The position numbers were made by a program, and so were the translations under genes. Positions 24,345 to 32,570 of a DNA stretch of 64,000 nucleotides are shown one piece after another. The notes beneath the pieces are model-generated. The model made no database searches. It had not been told where the DNA came from and saw only the letters and a list, made by a program, of their open reading frames with translations. Location of the stretch: assembly GCA_041650315.1 (NCBI GenBank), contig JBAZLJ010000002.1, forward strand, positions 327,976 to 391,975, in the 5' to 3' direction. The number at the start of each line of letters is the position of its first letter. Position 1 is the stretch's first letter. The stretch is from JAGVYF01 sp041650315 (GTDB lineage: Archaea; Nanobdellota; Nanobdellia; Woesearchaeales; JAGVYF01).

Positions 24345-24628
24345 TTTTTAGAAATCCCTACGACGCTGATAGAAAAAGGCTTCTTGCATGCTATGCCTAA
24401 TTCTTCATTGGTGATAGCCAATTCAACAGCTTCCTTGCCTTGAAGCTTGCAATAATGCGCGATATCATCTTTCACATCTTGCGGACAATTGACTGCGAAA
24501 AACACTTCGCCCATTTTGCCTACTTTCAATGCGGACAATGTTTTCTCAAGACCGATAACTAATGTCTTCTCATCCAATGCTTTCTTAATCCTGACGATAT
24601 CTTCGCTGGTTTCTTTTTTCTTAGCCAT
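24341..24628 (-). CDS. rpl30e: Large ribosomal subunit protein eL30 (L30e)
   Basis: Kink-turn-binding protein of the L7Ae/L30e family. KKALDEKTLVIGLEKTLSALK and the conserved VNCPQDVKDDIAHYCKLQ, VELAITNEELGIACKKPFSIS. About 95 residues, normal. A frame-consistent codon at 24634 would add two residues; the ATG at 24628 (MAKKKETSED) is preferred. Translationally coupled to nusA. Confidence 0.93.
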   Translation of the reverse strand: MAKKKETSEDIVRIKKALDEKTLVIGLEKTLSALKVGKMGEVFFAVNCPQDVKDDIAHYCKLQGKEAVELAITNEELGIACKKPFSISVVGISKK

Positions 24629-24669
24629 AATCATGCACCTTTAGTATTGTTATATTGTTGCTATATTTT

Positions 24670-25809
24670 CTATTTCTCTTCTTTCTCTTTAGCTCTATCT
24701 TTTGTGACCAAGCTAGGCAGGCCTGTACCAATCGGCACTGGCTGGTTAAGCATAACGTTCTCAATCACTGAGTTTAATCTGTCAACTTCTCCCACGATTG
24801 ACGCGTTGATTATATGTTTGATAGGAGTCTCGAATGAAGCTCTTGCAAGCACTGATGCTTTCTCGCTGATGACGCCGTACCTTGTAATGCCTTTAACTTC
24901 GCTGTTCAAGCACATGGTATCCGCCACGAGCATAATGTGCCTTATGTTGACATTGATGCCTTGTCCTTCATAGACTTTTATGACTTCGTTGATTATCAAT
25001 TGCCTTGTAGCTTCGATACCTAGAACTTCCTGGCATTCATACAAATCATTGCTGTAAGTCCTTGTATCATCTACTTCTTCCAATTGCAGCACATCTTTCA
25101 AATTAATGCCGCTAGTGACTATGATATATTCTTCTCCTCTTTTCATAGGCAATACTGCTTTGATCTTCTTGACGCCGCAGATATATACATTCTTCAATTT
25201 CTCTTTCAGTTTGTATACGTCGTTAAGATTCTCTTCTTTGGATTTCAGCTTGAAGACCAGCATATCATCTTTTGCCTTGATTGCCAATCCTTTTACTGAT
25301 TTGATTATAAGTTTCTGGATATCCTCTTCTTTTAATTTGAGGTCTTTCATCTTGTCCTTATTCAATACAGCTTCAATGGAAAGCTCTGCTACATTGATGG
25401 TGAATTCTTTGATCAGTTCGTTGAATGTAGTCTCTTTTATCCTCAAAGCCAATTCTTTAAGATTCTTACCTTCTGAGAATGGTTTGTTCAGATAGATCTC
25501 CATCATAGGAGTATTAAGTTTTTGCCTGCCGTCCAATATCTCTATAATCCTTGGAAGACCGGTTGTGACGTTCATTTCCGCAACACCTGCCAGCAACTTG
25601 GTGTTAAGTGTCATCTGAGTACCCCTTTCACCTATTGATTCTGCCGCCACTAAACCGACTGCTTCGCCAGGACAAGCTTTAGCATTATGGTATTCTTTCT
25701 CAACGATCTCTTTCACTTTCTCCATTTTCTTATCTGAGAGATCTTTGCCATACTGTTCAATTTCCTTGACTAGCTTTATCGGCAATTCGTGTTTTGGCAT
25801 TTTTGGCAC
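24670..25809 (-). CDS. rpoA2: DNA-directed RNA polymerase subunit A'' (RpoA2)
   Basis: C-terminal part of the split largest subunit, containing the trigger loop and the jaw/clamp end. Starts near CPGEAVGLVAAESIGERGTQ (46-65), then the trigger loop, then GLPRIIEILDGRQ, and the C-terminal ANASIVGEVDRLNSVIENVM-like segment ending in QPVPIGTGLPSL. 379 residues, normal. Odd point: where other cellular RNA polymerases have T-F-H-[FY]-A-G, residues 70-75 here read T-K-L-L-A-G, so the universal trigger-loop His is Leu72. The frame is clean on both sides, so this is not a frameshift. Confidence 0.95.
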   Translation of the reverse strand: MPKMPKHELPIKLVKEIEQYGKDLSDKKMEKVKEIVEKEYHNAKACPGEAVGLVAAESIGERGTQMTLNTKLLAGVAEMNVTTGLPRIIEILDGRQKLNTPMMEIYLNKPFSEGKNLKELALRIKETTFNELIKEFTINVAELSIEAVLNKDKMKDLKLKEEDIQKLIIKSVKGLAIKAKDDMLVFKLKSKEENLNDVYKLKEKLKNVYICGVKKIKAVLPMKRGEEYIIVTSGINLKDVLQLEEVDDTRTYSNDLYECQEVLGIEATRQLIINEVIKVYEGQGINVNIRHIMLVADTMCLNSEVKGITRYGVISEKASVLARASFETPIKHIINASIVGEVDRLNSVIENVMLNQPVPIGTGLPSLVTKDRAKEKEEK

Positions 25810-25834
25810 CTTTTGTGTTATGAAATATATGAAC

Positions 25835-28405
25835 TTAAACTGTATTGACTACCCTCTTGACGTTTATGATACCATTCTCTGATTTTGAGACATCGATACC
25901 ATCTTCGCCGTATTGGAACTGGACAATCTTGCCGGATGAATCTCTGACAGTATTATCGTATTCAACCTTAAGATCTTGCATAGCGTTAGCGAGTCTTCTG
26001 TACAAGTAACCTGATTTTGGAGTCCTCAATGCGGTATCCATAAGACCTTCCCTACCTGCGATCGATACGAAATAGAATTCCGCAGGACTTGAGCCTTCAT
26101 TGAAACCGTGTTTGACGAAACCGTGAGCGTCAGGACCTAAATCTCCTCTCTTGAAGATAGGCAATGTCCTATCCTTGTAACCGTAAAGTATCCTTTTACC
26201 TCTTACTGCCTGCTGACCTACGCAACCGGCCATCTGAGCGAGGAAAATTAATTTACCTCTTGCGCCTGAAGCAGCCATGATACCGATACCTGTTTTAGGA
26301 TCTGCGTATTCTTTGACAACCTCACCAGCCTTATCCCTTGCTTTGTTCAAGGTTCCGAGGATTTCGAGTTCGACGGTCTCTAGCAAGCTTCTGCCTGGAT
26401 ATGGTTCCATATCGCCGCGTTTGTATTTTTCGATTTTCTCGTCAACTTCTTTGTAAGCATCTAAAAGATAATTATTCATCAAGTCATTAGCTTCTTTTGG
26501 CATATCTACGTCAGAGATACCAATAGTGATTCCGAATTCTTTCTGAGAGAATATACCTAGCTTCAATAGCTTGCCAAGAACATCAACAGTAAGCTCTGCG
26601 CCATACTTTTTGTGCAGTTCTCTCAACATCATGCCAGGACCTTCTCCGCCTATGGAATTAGCGTCCAAGAATCCTTTCTCGATGTTTCCGTTCTTGATGA
26701 CAAGCTCTCCGCCGTCTTTTGTCTTGTAAATGAAATTGAAACTTTCTGGCAGCAACAGACTTGCTATCTCTATGCCTGAGACGAATTTCTTCTTCGTGAG
26801 TTTAGAGAATTCTGTTATGCCTATGCTGAATAGGAAGTCAATAGCTTTTTCGTAAGGTACTTTTTCCTGCTTGGTCAATAAATAATTGCCTGATACAGCA
26901 TCCTGGATACATTTAACGATAGACAATCCGTTACCCGGGCTAATCAACTGGGTCTGAACGAGCATCAATATCTCTGCTTCTGCTCTTGCCTCTTCTGTCT
27001 GAGGTATGTGCAGGTTCATTTCGTCCCCATCAAAGTCGGCACCATAAGGAGCGCAGACTGCTGGATTTATCCTGAATGTTTGATTAGGTAGAACTTTGAT
27101 CTTGTGAGCCATGACTGACATCCTGTGAAGAGAAGGCTGCCTGTTGAACAATGCGATGTCGCCGTCCTGCAGATGCCTTTCAACTTGATATCCGTCAGCT
27201 ACTTCTTCGATAAGAGCTTCTTTAGTCTCGTCAGTGATCCTTTTCTTTCTTCCATCCGGTCTCACTATATAGTTAGCGCCTGGATAAACCTTAGGACCTC
27301 TCCTGACGAATTCTTTAAGATATTCTTTGTTCCATTCAGTAACCCTTTCAGGAACAGTGAGTTTCATAGCGACAACCATAGGTACGCCTACTTCATTGAG
27401 TTTCAGCATAGGATCCGGACTGATGACTGACCTCGCTGAGAAGTTTGTCCTCTTACCCGCCAAGTTGTGCCTTATCCTTCCTTCTTTGCTTTTTATCCTG
27501 GAAGTCAAAGTCTTCAATGGCTGGCCAGATCTGTGCCTTGCTGGTGGCAATTGAGCTATCTCGTTGTCGAAAAATGTAGTAATGTGATATTGCAATAGAT
27601 CCCAAAGATCTTCGATTATGATTTCTGGCGCACCAGCGTTGATGTTCTCGAACAGCCTCTGGTTTATCCTGACTATGTCTGATAATTTGTGAGTTAAATC
27701 ATCTTCTGAACGTTCTCCTGATTCCAATGTGATTGAAGGCCTCATTGTTACTGGCGGAATCGCCAATACTGTGAGAACTGCCCATTCTGGCCTCATGGAT
27801 TTAGGCTGCAATCCTAGGATTTCAACGTCTTCGTCTGGAATCTTCTCTAATCTTGATCTTATCTCGATTGGAGATATTCTTTTCTCATTCTCTAAGAAAG
27901 TTGTTGGTTTCTCTATAGTGATTTTGAATTGCTTTGCATTACAATGAGGGCATTTGCCGACTGATTTCAAAGATGATCTTATTGATTTAGTCTCATCCCT
28001 GTATTTCTCTAGATCGTTTGCGTCATGAAGTTTTCTTAATCTTGCAAGAGTATGCTCATACTCGCTTGGCGCGAGCAATATTCTTCCGCAATCACTGCAT
28101 GTAGCTCTGATTATGTCATATACGAGACCTGCGAATTTGACGTGGATGATAGGTCTTGCCAATTCCATATACCCGAAGTGGCCTATGCATTCTTTAAGTT
28201 TAGAACCGCAAGTCTTACATTTCAAACCTGGATCGATAACGCCCATCCTAATATCCATAAGTCCGCCGTCTACTGGATAGCCTTCCTTATCATAAAGTTC
28301 AGGAGTGACAATCTTAGCAGAAGCCATATTCTTCAGAGTTACCGGAGAGAATATGCCGAATACTATTGATTCGACTTCCTTGTGGATATATATGTTTTCG
28401 TCCAT
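25835..28405 (-). CDS. rpoA1: DNA-directed RNA polymerase subunit A' (RpoA1)
   Basis: N-terminal part of the largest subunit: clamp, active site and bridge helix. Zinc sites CKTCGSKLKECIGHF, CSDCG and CPHCN near the N-terminus; LFNRQPSLHRMSVMAHKIKV; the Mg-binding loop with D457, D459, D461 in YGADFDGDEMN; and a bridge helix ending in GYLYRRLANAMQDLKV. 856 residues, normal. The residue before A-D-F-D-G-D, Asn in nearly all cellular enzymes, is Gly455, and the FFFHAMGGREG block of archaea reads FYFVSIAGREG (from about residue 777). All catalytic Asp residues are intact. Confidence 0.96.
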   Translation of the reverse strand: MDENIYIHKEVESIVFGIFSPVTLKNMASAKIVTPELYDKEGYPVDGGLMDIRMGVIDPGLKCKTCGSKLKECIGHFGYMELARPIIHVKFAGLVYDIIRATCSDCGRILLAPSEYEHTLARLRKLHDANDLEKYRDETKSIRSSLKSVGKCPHCNAKQFKITIEKPTTFLENEKRISPIEIRSRLEKIPDEDVEILGLQPKSMRPEWAVLTVLAIPPVTMRPSITLESGERSEDDLTHKLSDIVRINQRLFENINAGAPEIIIEDLWDLLQYHITTFFDNEIAQLPPARHRSGQPLKTLTSRIKSKEGRIRHNLAGKRTNFSARSVISPDPMLKLNEVGVPMVVAMKLTVPERVTEWNKEYLKEFVRRGPKVYPGANYIVRPDGRKKRITDETKEALIEEVADGYQVERHLQDGDIALFNRQPSLHRMSVMAHKIKVLPNQTFRINPAVCAPYGADFDGDEMNLHIPQTEEARAEAEILMLVQTQLISPGNGLSIVKCIQDAVSGNYLLTKQEKVPYEKAIDFLFSIGITEFSKLTKKKFVSGIEIASLLLPESFNFIYKTKDGGELVIKNGNIEKGFLDANSIGGEGPGMMLRELHKKYGAELTVDVLGKLLKLGIFSQKEFGITIGISDVDMPKEANDLMNNYLLDAYKEVDEKIEKYKRGDMEPYPGRSLLETVELEILGTLNKARDKAGEVVKEYADPKTGIGIMAASGARGKLIFLAQMAGCVGQQAVRGKRILYGYKDRTLPIFKRGDLGPDAHGFVKHGFNEGSSPAEFYFVSIAGREGLMDTALRTPKSGYLYRRLANAMQDLKVEYDNTVRDSSGKIVQFQYGEDGIDVSKSENGIINVKRVVNTV

Positions 28406-28424
28406 TTTAGTTTACCTTTTATCG

Positions 28425-30230
28425 TCAATATTTATTTTTAAGCTGAAGCTTTGGATAGAAGCCGATGCTTTTCAGCTCGTCCAATAGCAACTTGAATGCG
28501 TATGATATCTCGATGTTTGATATTTCGACTGTATCTCCGCATATTGCGCAGTACGATTTGTTCTTGTACTGGTCATGGATAGCGATCATTCCGCAATTCT
28601 CGCAGACTGCTACGATTGTCCTGTCTGCATCGAACCTTTCCTTGAGCAGCATAGATGCACCATGCGCGATGAGACAATCTTTCTCCATCTCACCAAATCT
28701 CAAACCGCCTTCTTTAGCTCTGCCTTCAGTAGGCTGTCTTGTCAATAGCTGTACAGGACCTCTTGCTCTTGACTGTATCCTGTTAGCTACCATAAGCTTC
28801 AATTTCTGGTAATACATGTTACCGACATAAATTCTTGCAGGGATTATCTCTCCTGTCTCTCCATTGTATAGAGTTTCCATGCCGTTGTCTCTGAATCCGT
28901 TGGATAATAGGATTTTTCTCAATTCTTTTTCTGGCTCTGAATCGAATGTTGTTCCGTCGACAAATCTGCCGGCCAATGCGCCAGCCTTTCCGCCGATAAG
29001 TTCGATTAAGTGCGAGATGGTCATCCTTGATGGGATACCATAAGGCGAGAAGATTAAATCTGGGATCATTCCTGCTGCGGAGTACGGCATGTCAGTCTGC
29101 GGTTTCAATAATCCGATGACGCCCTTCTGGCCGAACCTGCTGGTCAATTTATCGCCAAGCTCTGGAACTCTTTCGTCTCTTATCCTGACTTGGATCAATT
29201 TGTTGCCTTCGCCGTTCTCTGTCAATAATACGAAATCGACAGTGCCTTTCTCTCCGTGTTTTATGTCTTCAGAACTTTCTCTTCTGACATTTGAAGTAAG
29301 ATTATACTCGTCCATGCTTGACAGGAACCTTGGTGGACTTGTCTTGCCTATGACAACATCTCCTTCGGATACTGCGCATTCTGGACTTATGATTCCGTCT
29401 TCTTCAAGCAGCCTATAGTCGCGCTCTGCCCTATATCCTTTGATTTCTTTATCAGGTATGCAGACTTCATCGACAAGACCGCCAGCGTATCTCAATTCTT
29501 CAACGACAGACGGATAGAAATATGTGCTTCTTCCAAGGCCTCTTTCTACAGAGCCTTTGTTCAAAATGATAGCGTCTTCCATGTTATAGCCGCCGTAGCT
29601 CATGACTGCAACTACTAGATTCTGGCCAGCTGGATGCTTCTCATCATGGTAAAGATCGTGAGTTATTGCTTTGACAATAGGAACTTGCGGATAATGCAGC
29701 AAGTTTACGTCGGTATCTATCCTCAATGGATAGTTAGATGCATAGAATCCTAATGCGTGTTTCTGGTTCTTCGCACCCATTAAGTTCCTCATACCTGGGC
29801 CGTAATTTGCATAAGGTACAAGAGATGCGCAAAGACCTAGCATGCTGATTGGAACTATCTCAAGATGAGTGTGTTCAGGTGTAAGCTCTGATTCTCTCAT
29901 AGCGATATAAGAGCTTTCTTCTTCCAATGCGTCAAGATATTCAATCAAGCCTTGTGTGACCAAATCTTCCCAAGTCAATTCGCCTTTCTCAAGCTGTTTG
30001 ACGTGGCTGTCTGTGATCAAACTTTTTCCGCCCCTGACTACTACCAATGGACGTCTTGCTCTTCCTTTTGAGGAATCGATTATGATTCTGTCTGTTTCTT
30101 TTTCATATAGAAGATTGATTTCTTTGGATAACGCATTTTTCCTTCTTTCAGAGACTACATTCTCTATAAATTCTTCAGGACTATCCACTTCTCCCACATA
30201 TTTATAGTTTAGATATACTTCTGTAGCCAT
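28425..30230 (-). CDS. rpoB1: DNA-directed RNA polymerase subunit B' (RpoB1)
   Basis: C-terminal half of the split second-largest subunit: hybrid-binding domain, wall and anchor. SYGGYNMEDAIILNKGSVERG, DVVIGKTSPPRF and GPVQLLTRQPTEGRAKEGGLR are universal blocks, and the C-terminal zinc ribbon CENCG...CAICG is present. About 601 residues from the ATG at 30230; a GTG at 30239 overlaps rpoB2 and is possible. Odd: the conserved R-H-G-Q-K-G block reads R-F-G-Q-K-G (Phe366) and P-H-A-[FI]-P-S-R-M reads P-Y-G-I-P-S-R-M (Tyr397). Confidence 0.95.
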   Translation of the reverse strand: MATEVYLNYKYVGEVDSPEEFIENVVSERRKNALSKEINLLYEKETDRIIIDSSKGRARRPLVVVRGGKSLITDSHVKQLEKGELTWEDLVTQGLIEYLDALEEESSYIAMRESELTPEHTHLEIVPISMLGLCASLVPYANYGPGMRNLMGAKNQKHALGFYASNYPLRIDTDVNLLHYPQVPIVKAITHDLYHDEKHPAGQNLVVAVMSYGGYNMEDAIILNKGSVERGLGRSTYFYPSVVEELRYAGGLVDEVCIPDKEIKGYRAERDYRLLEEDGIISPECAVSEGDVVIGKTSPPRFLSSMDEYNLTSNVRRESSEDIKHGEKGTVDFVLLTENGEGNKLIQVRIRDERVPELGDKLTSRFGQKGVIGLLKPQTDMPYSAAGMIPDLIFSPYGIPSRMTISHLIELIGGKAGALAGRFVDGTTFDSEPEKELRKILLSNGFRDNGMETLYNGETGEIIPARIYVGNMYYQKLKLMVANRIQSRARGPVQLLTRQPTEGRAKEGGLRFGEMEKDCLIAHGASMLLKERFDADRTIVAVCENCGMIAIHDQYKNKSYCAICGDTVEISNIEISYAFKLLLDELKSIGFYPKLQLKNKY

Positions 30231-30235
30231 TGCGT

Positions 30236-31771
30236 TCACCTAGGTAACTCCAATGCGCCTGGTCTCTTGAGATTCAGGTGCTTCAACGATTCTATCACTT
30301 TGTTATCTTCAGCGCCTTCTGAGATCTTACAGAACAATGCTAAGTTCTTCCTAAGACCGATGTTAGTACCTTCAGGAGTCTCAACTGGGCATAATTTTCC
30401 GAAGTGTGTCGGATGCAATGCCCTTGCCTCGAAATTCTCCTGTGACGCTGATAATGGGCTGATAACCCTTTGCAATAATGACATGGTCTGCAGGAAATTA
30501 ACTCTTTCAATCCTTTGACTGACGCCTTTTCTTCCACCGACCCAGTTTCCTGTAGCCATCGCTGAATATAATCTTGATGTCAAAAGTTTTTCTCTGATTG
30601 TTACTCTTATTGATGGGAATTTGCCTCTCTTGACTATTCTTTGGAAATTGTAGAGCATGTCTGAGATCAATACTTTGATGTTTACTCTGATTACATCAGC
30701 CAACAAATCTCCAGGACATTTGATTCTTTTGTTCATGTAATGATCTTTATCGTCTACACTTACTTCGCCGTTCAAGCAAAGCATATATTGTTTCAACATT
30801 TTACATAGATTGTAAGCTTTCACTATATTGTCAGCAGGAGTCAATCCTAGATGCGGTAAGAAGTATTTGTGCAGGATCTCTTTCATACGTTCTATCCTGA
30901 CTTCTTTCGCCTGTGTGATACCTACTCTTTTAGCGATATAATCCATAGCATCTTCCTGTGTTTTTATCTCGATGAATTCGTAAAGGTTCATGAAGATGTC
31001 ATCGAACTGCCTGTCCCTTGAAATGAAATTGACTATGTCTTCGTCTTTTAGGAGGCCTAATGCTTTGAGGACAACTACGACTGGAACTCTTTTTACTCTT
31101 GTGAATGACATATAATAGATACCATCATTCAATTTTTCAACTATGTGAGGTATCTTGAAAGAACCGGATTCTGAGAACATTTTAGCGATGACCTTAGGTC
31201 CGCTTGCAAGAGATGATCTTTCCATCATTGCTTTGTTAGAAATCAAGTCTTCGATATTGACAATTACTTTCTCTGTTCCGTTGATTATGAAATAGCCGCC
31301 AGGATCGTCTGGATCCTCGCCGTGTTGGATAAGCTCTTCTCTGCTCATGCCGTTCAGATGACAGAATTTACTTTTCAGCATGATTGGCAGATTACCAATT
31401 TGGATTGTGAATGATTCTCTTTGCACGCCGTTGATATGCGCGCTTACTTCTAGGAAAATAGGAGCTGCATAGGTGATTTTTCTCAATCTTGCTTCCAATG
31501 GGAAAATTTTCCTTTTGGAACCATCTGCTTCAATTATAACCGGACCGCCTACTTCGCCGTCCTTTTCAGAAGTGTCAATCCATATTTTGTTGAACCTGAT
31601 CTTGTATTCTTCTACATCAGGAGGAATAATTGTAGGCTCTATCTCTCTGTTCTCGTCGATAATCTTCTGGAGCTCTACATCTATAAGATGATTGAAGGAT
31701 TCTAAATCTGATTCTACTAGAGAATTCTCCTCGAAATGTTTCTTTAATAACACTCTGCTTTTTTCTTGCAT
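30236..31771 (-). CDS. rpoB2: DNA-directed RNA polymerase subunit B'' (RpoB2)
   Basis: N-terminal half of the second-largest subunit (protrusion, lobe, fork). GEVGGPVIIEADGSKRKIFP, FIINGTEKVIVNIEDLISNK, and the fork region SPLSASQENFEARALHPTHF with PVETPEGTNIGLRKNLAL. 511 residues. The split from B' falls at the position used by methanogens and many other euryarchaea. The rpoH gene ends one base upstream, and rpoB1 begins at its end. Confidence 0.95.
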   Translation of the reverse strand: MQEKSRVLLKKHFEENSLVESDLESFNHLIDVELQKIIDENREIEPTIIPPDVEEYKIRFNKIWIDTSEKDGEVGGPVIIEADGSKRKIFPLEARLRKITYAAPIFLEVSAHINGVQRESFTIQIGNLPIMLKSKFCHLNGMSREELIQHGEDPDDPGGYFIINGTEKVIVNIEDLISNKAMMERSSLASGPKVIAKMFSESGSFKIPHIVEKLNDGIYYMSFTRVKRVPVVVVLKALGLLKDEDIVNFISRDRQFDDIFMNLYEFIEIKTQEDAMDYIAKRVGITQAKEVRIERMKEILHKYFLPHLGLTPADNIVKAYNLCKMLKQYMLCLNGEVSVDDKDHYMNKRIKCPGDLLADVIRVNIKVLISDMLYNFQRIVKRGKFPSIRVTIREKLLTSRLYSAMATGNWVGGRKGVSQRIERVNFLQTMSLLQRVISPLSASQENFEARALHPTHFGKLCPVETPEGTNIGLRKNLALFCKISEGAEDNKVIESLKHLNLKRPGALELPR

Positions 31772-31772
31772 C

Positions 31773-32015
31773 TTATATCACTGCCCTGTAGTACAACGAT
31801 TTTCCAGCAGTAGGGCTGGCCCTTTCTATCTTGATAACGTCATCAACTTTAGCGCCCAAGCTTTTGATTGCTGGATCCGCCTTTAGAATCTTTGGTAAAT
31901 TATACTCACTGATATTATACTTCTGAAATAAAGCTTCTTTCTCTTCTTCGGAAAGTTTAGTATGCTTTGGAACTAGGATGTGGTTCGCAACATCGAATTC
32001 ATCTTTTTTTGCCAT
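31773..32015 (-). CDS. rpoH: DNA-directed RNA polymerase subunit H (RpoH/Rpb5-like)
   Basis: Archaeal H corresponds to the C-terminal domain of eukaryotic Rpb5. NHILVPKHTKLSEEEKEALFQ and KILKADPAIKSLGAKVDDVIK, IERASPTAGKSLYYRAVI are diagnostic. 80 residues, full length. It is the first gene of the rpoH-B2-B1-A1-A2 operon; a TATA box (gatataaatatt on the plus strand, 32097-32108) predicts a leader of about 65 bases. Confidence 0.95.
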   Translation of the reverse strand: MAKKDEFDVANHILVPKHTKLSEEEKEALFQKYNISEYNLPKILKADPAIKSLGAKVDDVIKIERASPTAGKSLYYRAVI

Positions 32016-32096
32016 TTTAGAGGATTCTCCCTTTTTGATAAGCTTTGTCTATCCCCTCTTCTGCGCTTATCTTCGATCGTGAGTTCGTCTTTTTTT

Positions 32097-32108
32097 GATA
32101 TAAATATT
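32097..32108 (-). promoter_or_regulatory. rpoH operon TATA box
   Basis: Read on the minus strand as aatatttatatc, 82-93 bases before the rpoH start and directly after tRNA-Lys. Transcription from about 32075 gives an untranslated leader of about 60 bases. Confidence 0.5.
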
Positions 32109-32109
32109 A

Positions 32110-32220
32110 TGGGCCGGACGAGATTCGAACTCGCGACCCCTTGATTAAAAGTCAAGTGCTATATTACCCAAGGGCTTGTCCACTTGAGACAACGCTTTTT
32201 CCAGGCTAAGCCACCGGCCC
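32110..32220 (-). tRNA. tRNA-Lys(TTT) with a D-loop intron
   Basis: Read on the minus strand: acceptor GGGCCGG pairs with CCGGCCC, discriminator A. The anticodon arm CTTGA-CTTTTAA-TCAAG gives anticodon TTT. T arm GCGAG-TTCGAAT-CTCGT. After CCTGG in the D loop, 34 extra bases (about 32167-32200) interrupt the D arm. Removing them gives GCTTAGCCTGGTAATATAGC, a normal tRNA-Lys D arm. The inserted segment has a TTGTC/GACAA hairpin. The anticodon loop itself has no intron. It starts four bases after tRNA-Asp, so the two are cotranscribed. Confidence 0.88.
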
Positions 32221-32224
32221 AATA

Positions 32225-32336
32225 CGCCCTGGCCGGGATTTTCAATTTTCGGTTTTTGAACCCGGGTCGAAGCCTTTCTATGTATAAACCCTATACTCGA
32301 CAGGGCTTCATGATAGGCCAACTACACCACCAGGGC
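32225..32336 (-). tRNA. tRNA-Asp(GTC) with introns in the anticodon loop and T loop
   Basis: Minus strand: acceptor GCCCTGG pairs with CCAGGGC, discriminator G. D arm GTGTAGTTGGCCTATCAT. Anticodon stem AAGCC/GGCTT, loop CTGTCG...A, anticodon GTC (32299-32301). An intron of about 22 bases (about 32276-32297) follows position 37 at the canonical site. The T stem CCGGG/CCCGG encloses 23 bases instead of 7. Removing 16 (about 32239-32254) gives the standard TTCAAAT loop, so a second very short intron lies in the T loop. A TATA box (ctatatattc, 32352-32361) lies upstream. Confidence 0.88.
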
Positions 32337-32351
32337 AATTCAGCAATCTAA

Positions 32352-32364
32352 CTATATATTCAAA
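32352..32364 (-). promoter_or_regulatory. TATA box of the tRNA-Asp/tRNA-Lys transcript
   Basis: Minus-strand tttgaatatatag, 16-28 bases before the tRNA-Asp 5' end. The region 32365-32520 upstream is AT-rich and I see no gene in it. Confidence 0.45.
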
Positions 32365-32519
32365 GTTTATGCGAAAAGATAAAAACTTCTGATTATAGAA
32401 AGATTTCTTGCCATCACACTTAAAAATTGCAGTCCCTATATAAATCTATCGGTTCGGAAATGCTATTCAATAAAATTCATAGGTAAGGATATTTATAAAG
32501 TTTTATGTTATGAAAAGAA

Positions 32520-32553
32520 TAAAAATAAAAAACGAAGCAGAGGGCCCGTGAGA
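32520..32553 (-). terminator. tRNA-Asn 3' trailer with T-rich terminator
   Basis: On the minus strand the trailer of tRNA-Asn reads ctcacgggccctctgcttcg and then a T-rich run (ttttttatttttatt), a typical archaeal terminator. In addition 32543-32553 is the near-perfect complement (10 of 11) of 32620-32630, which spans the 3' splice site and anticodon stem of the same tRNA gene. Confidence 0.45.
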
Positions 32554-32570
32554 ACCATACTTCAAAGTAA

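Noticed and set aside
24670..25809. Frameshift or pseudogene as the cause of the unusual trigger loop
   Set aside because: Residues on both sides match the family in the same frame, and only three adjacent residues differ, so a compensated frameshift is unlikely.
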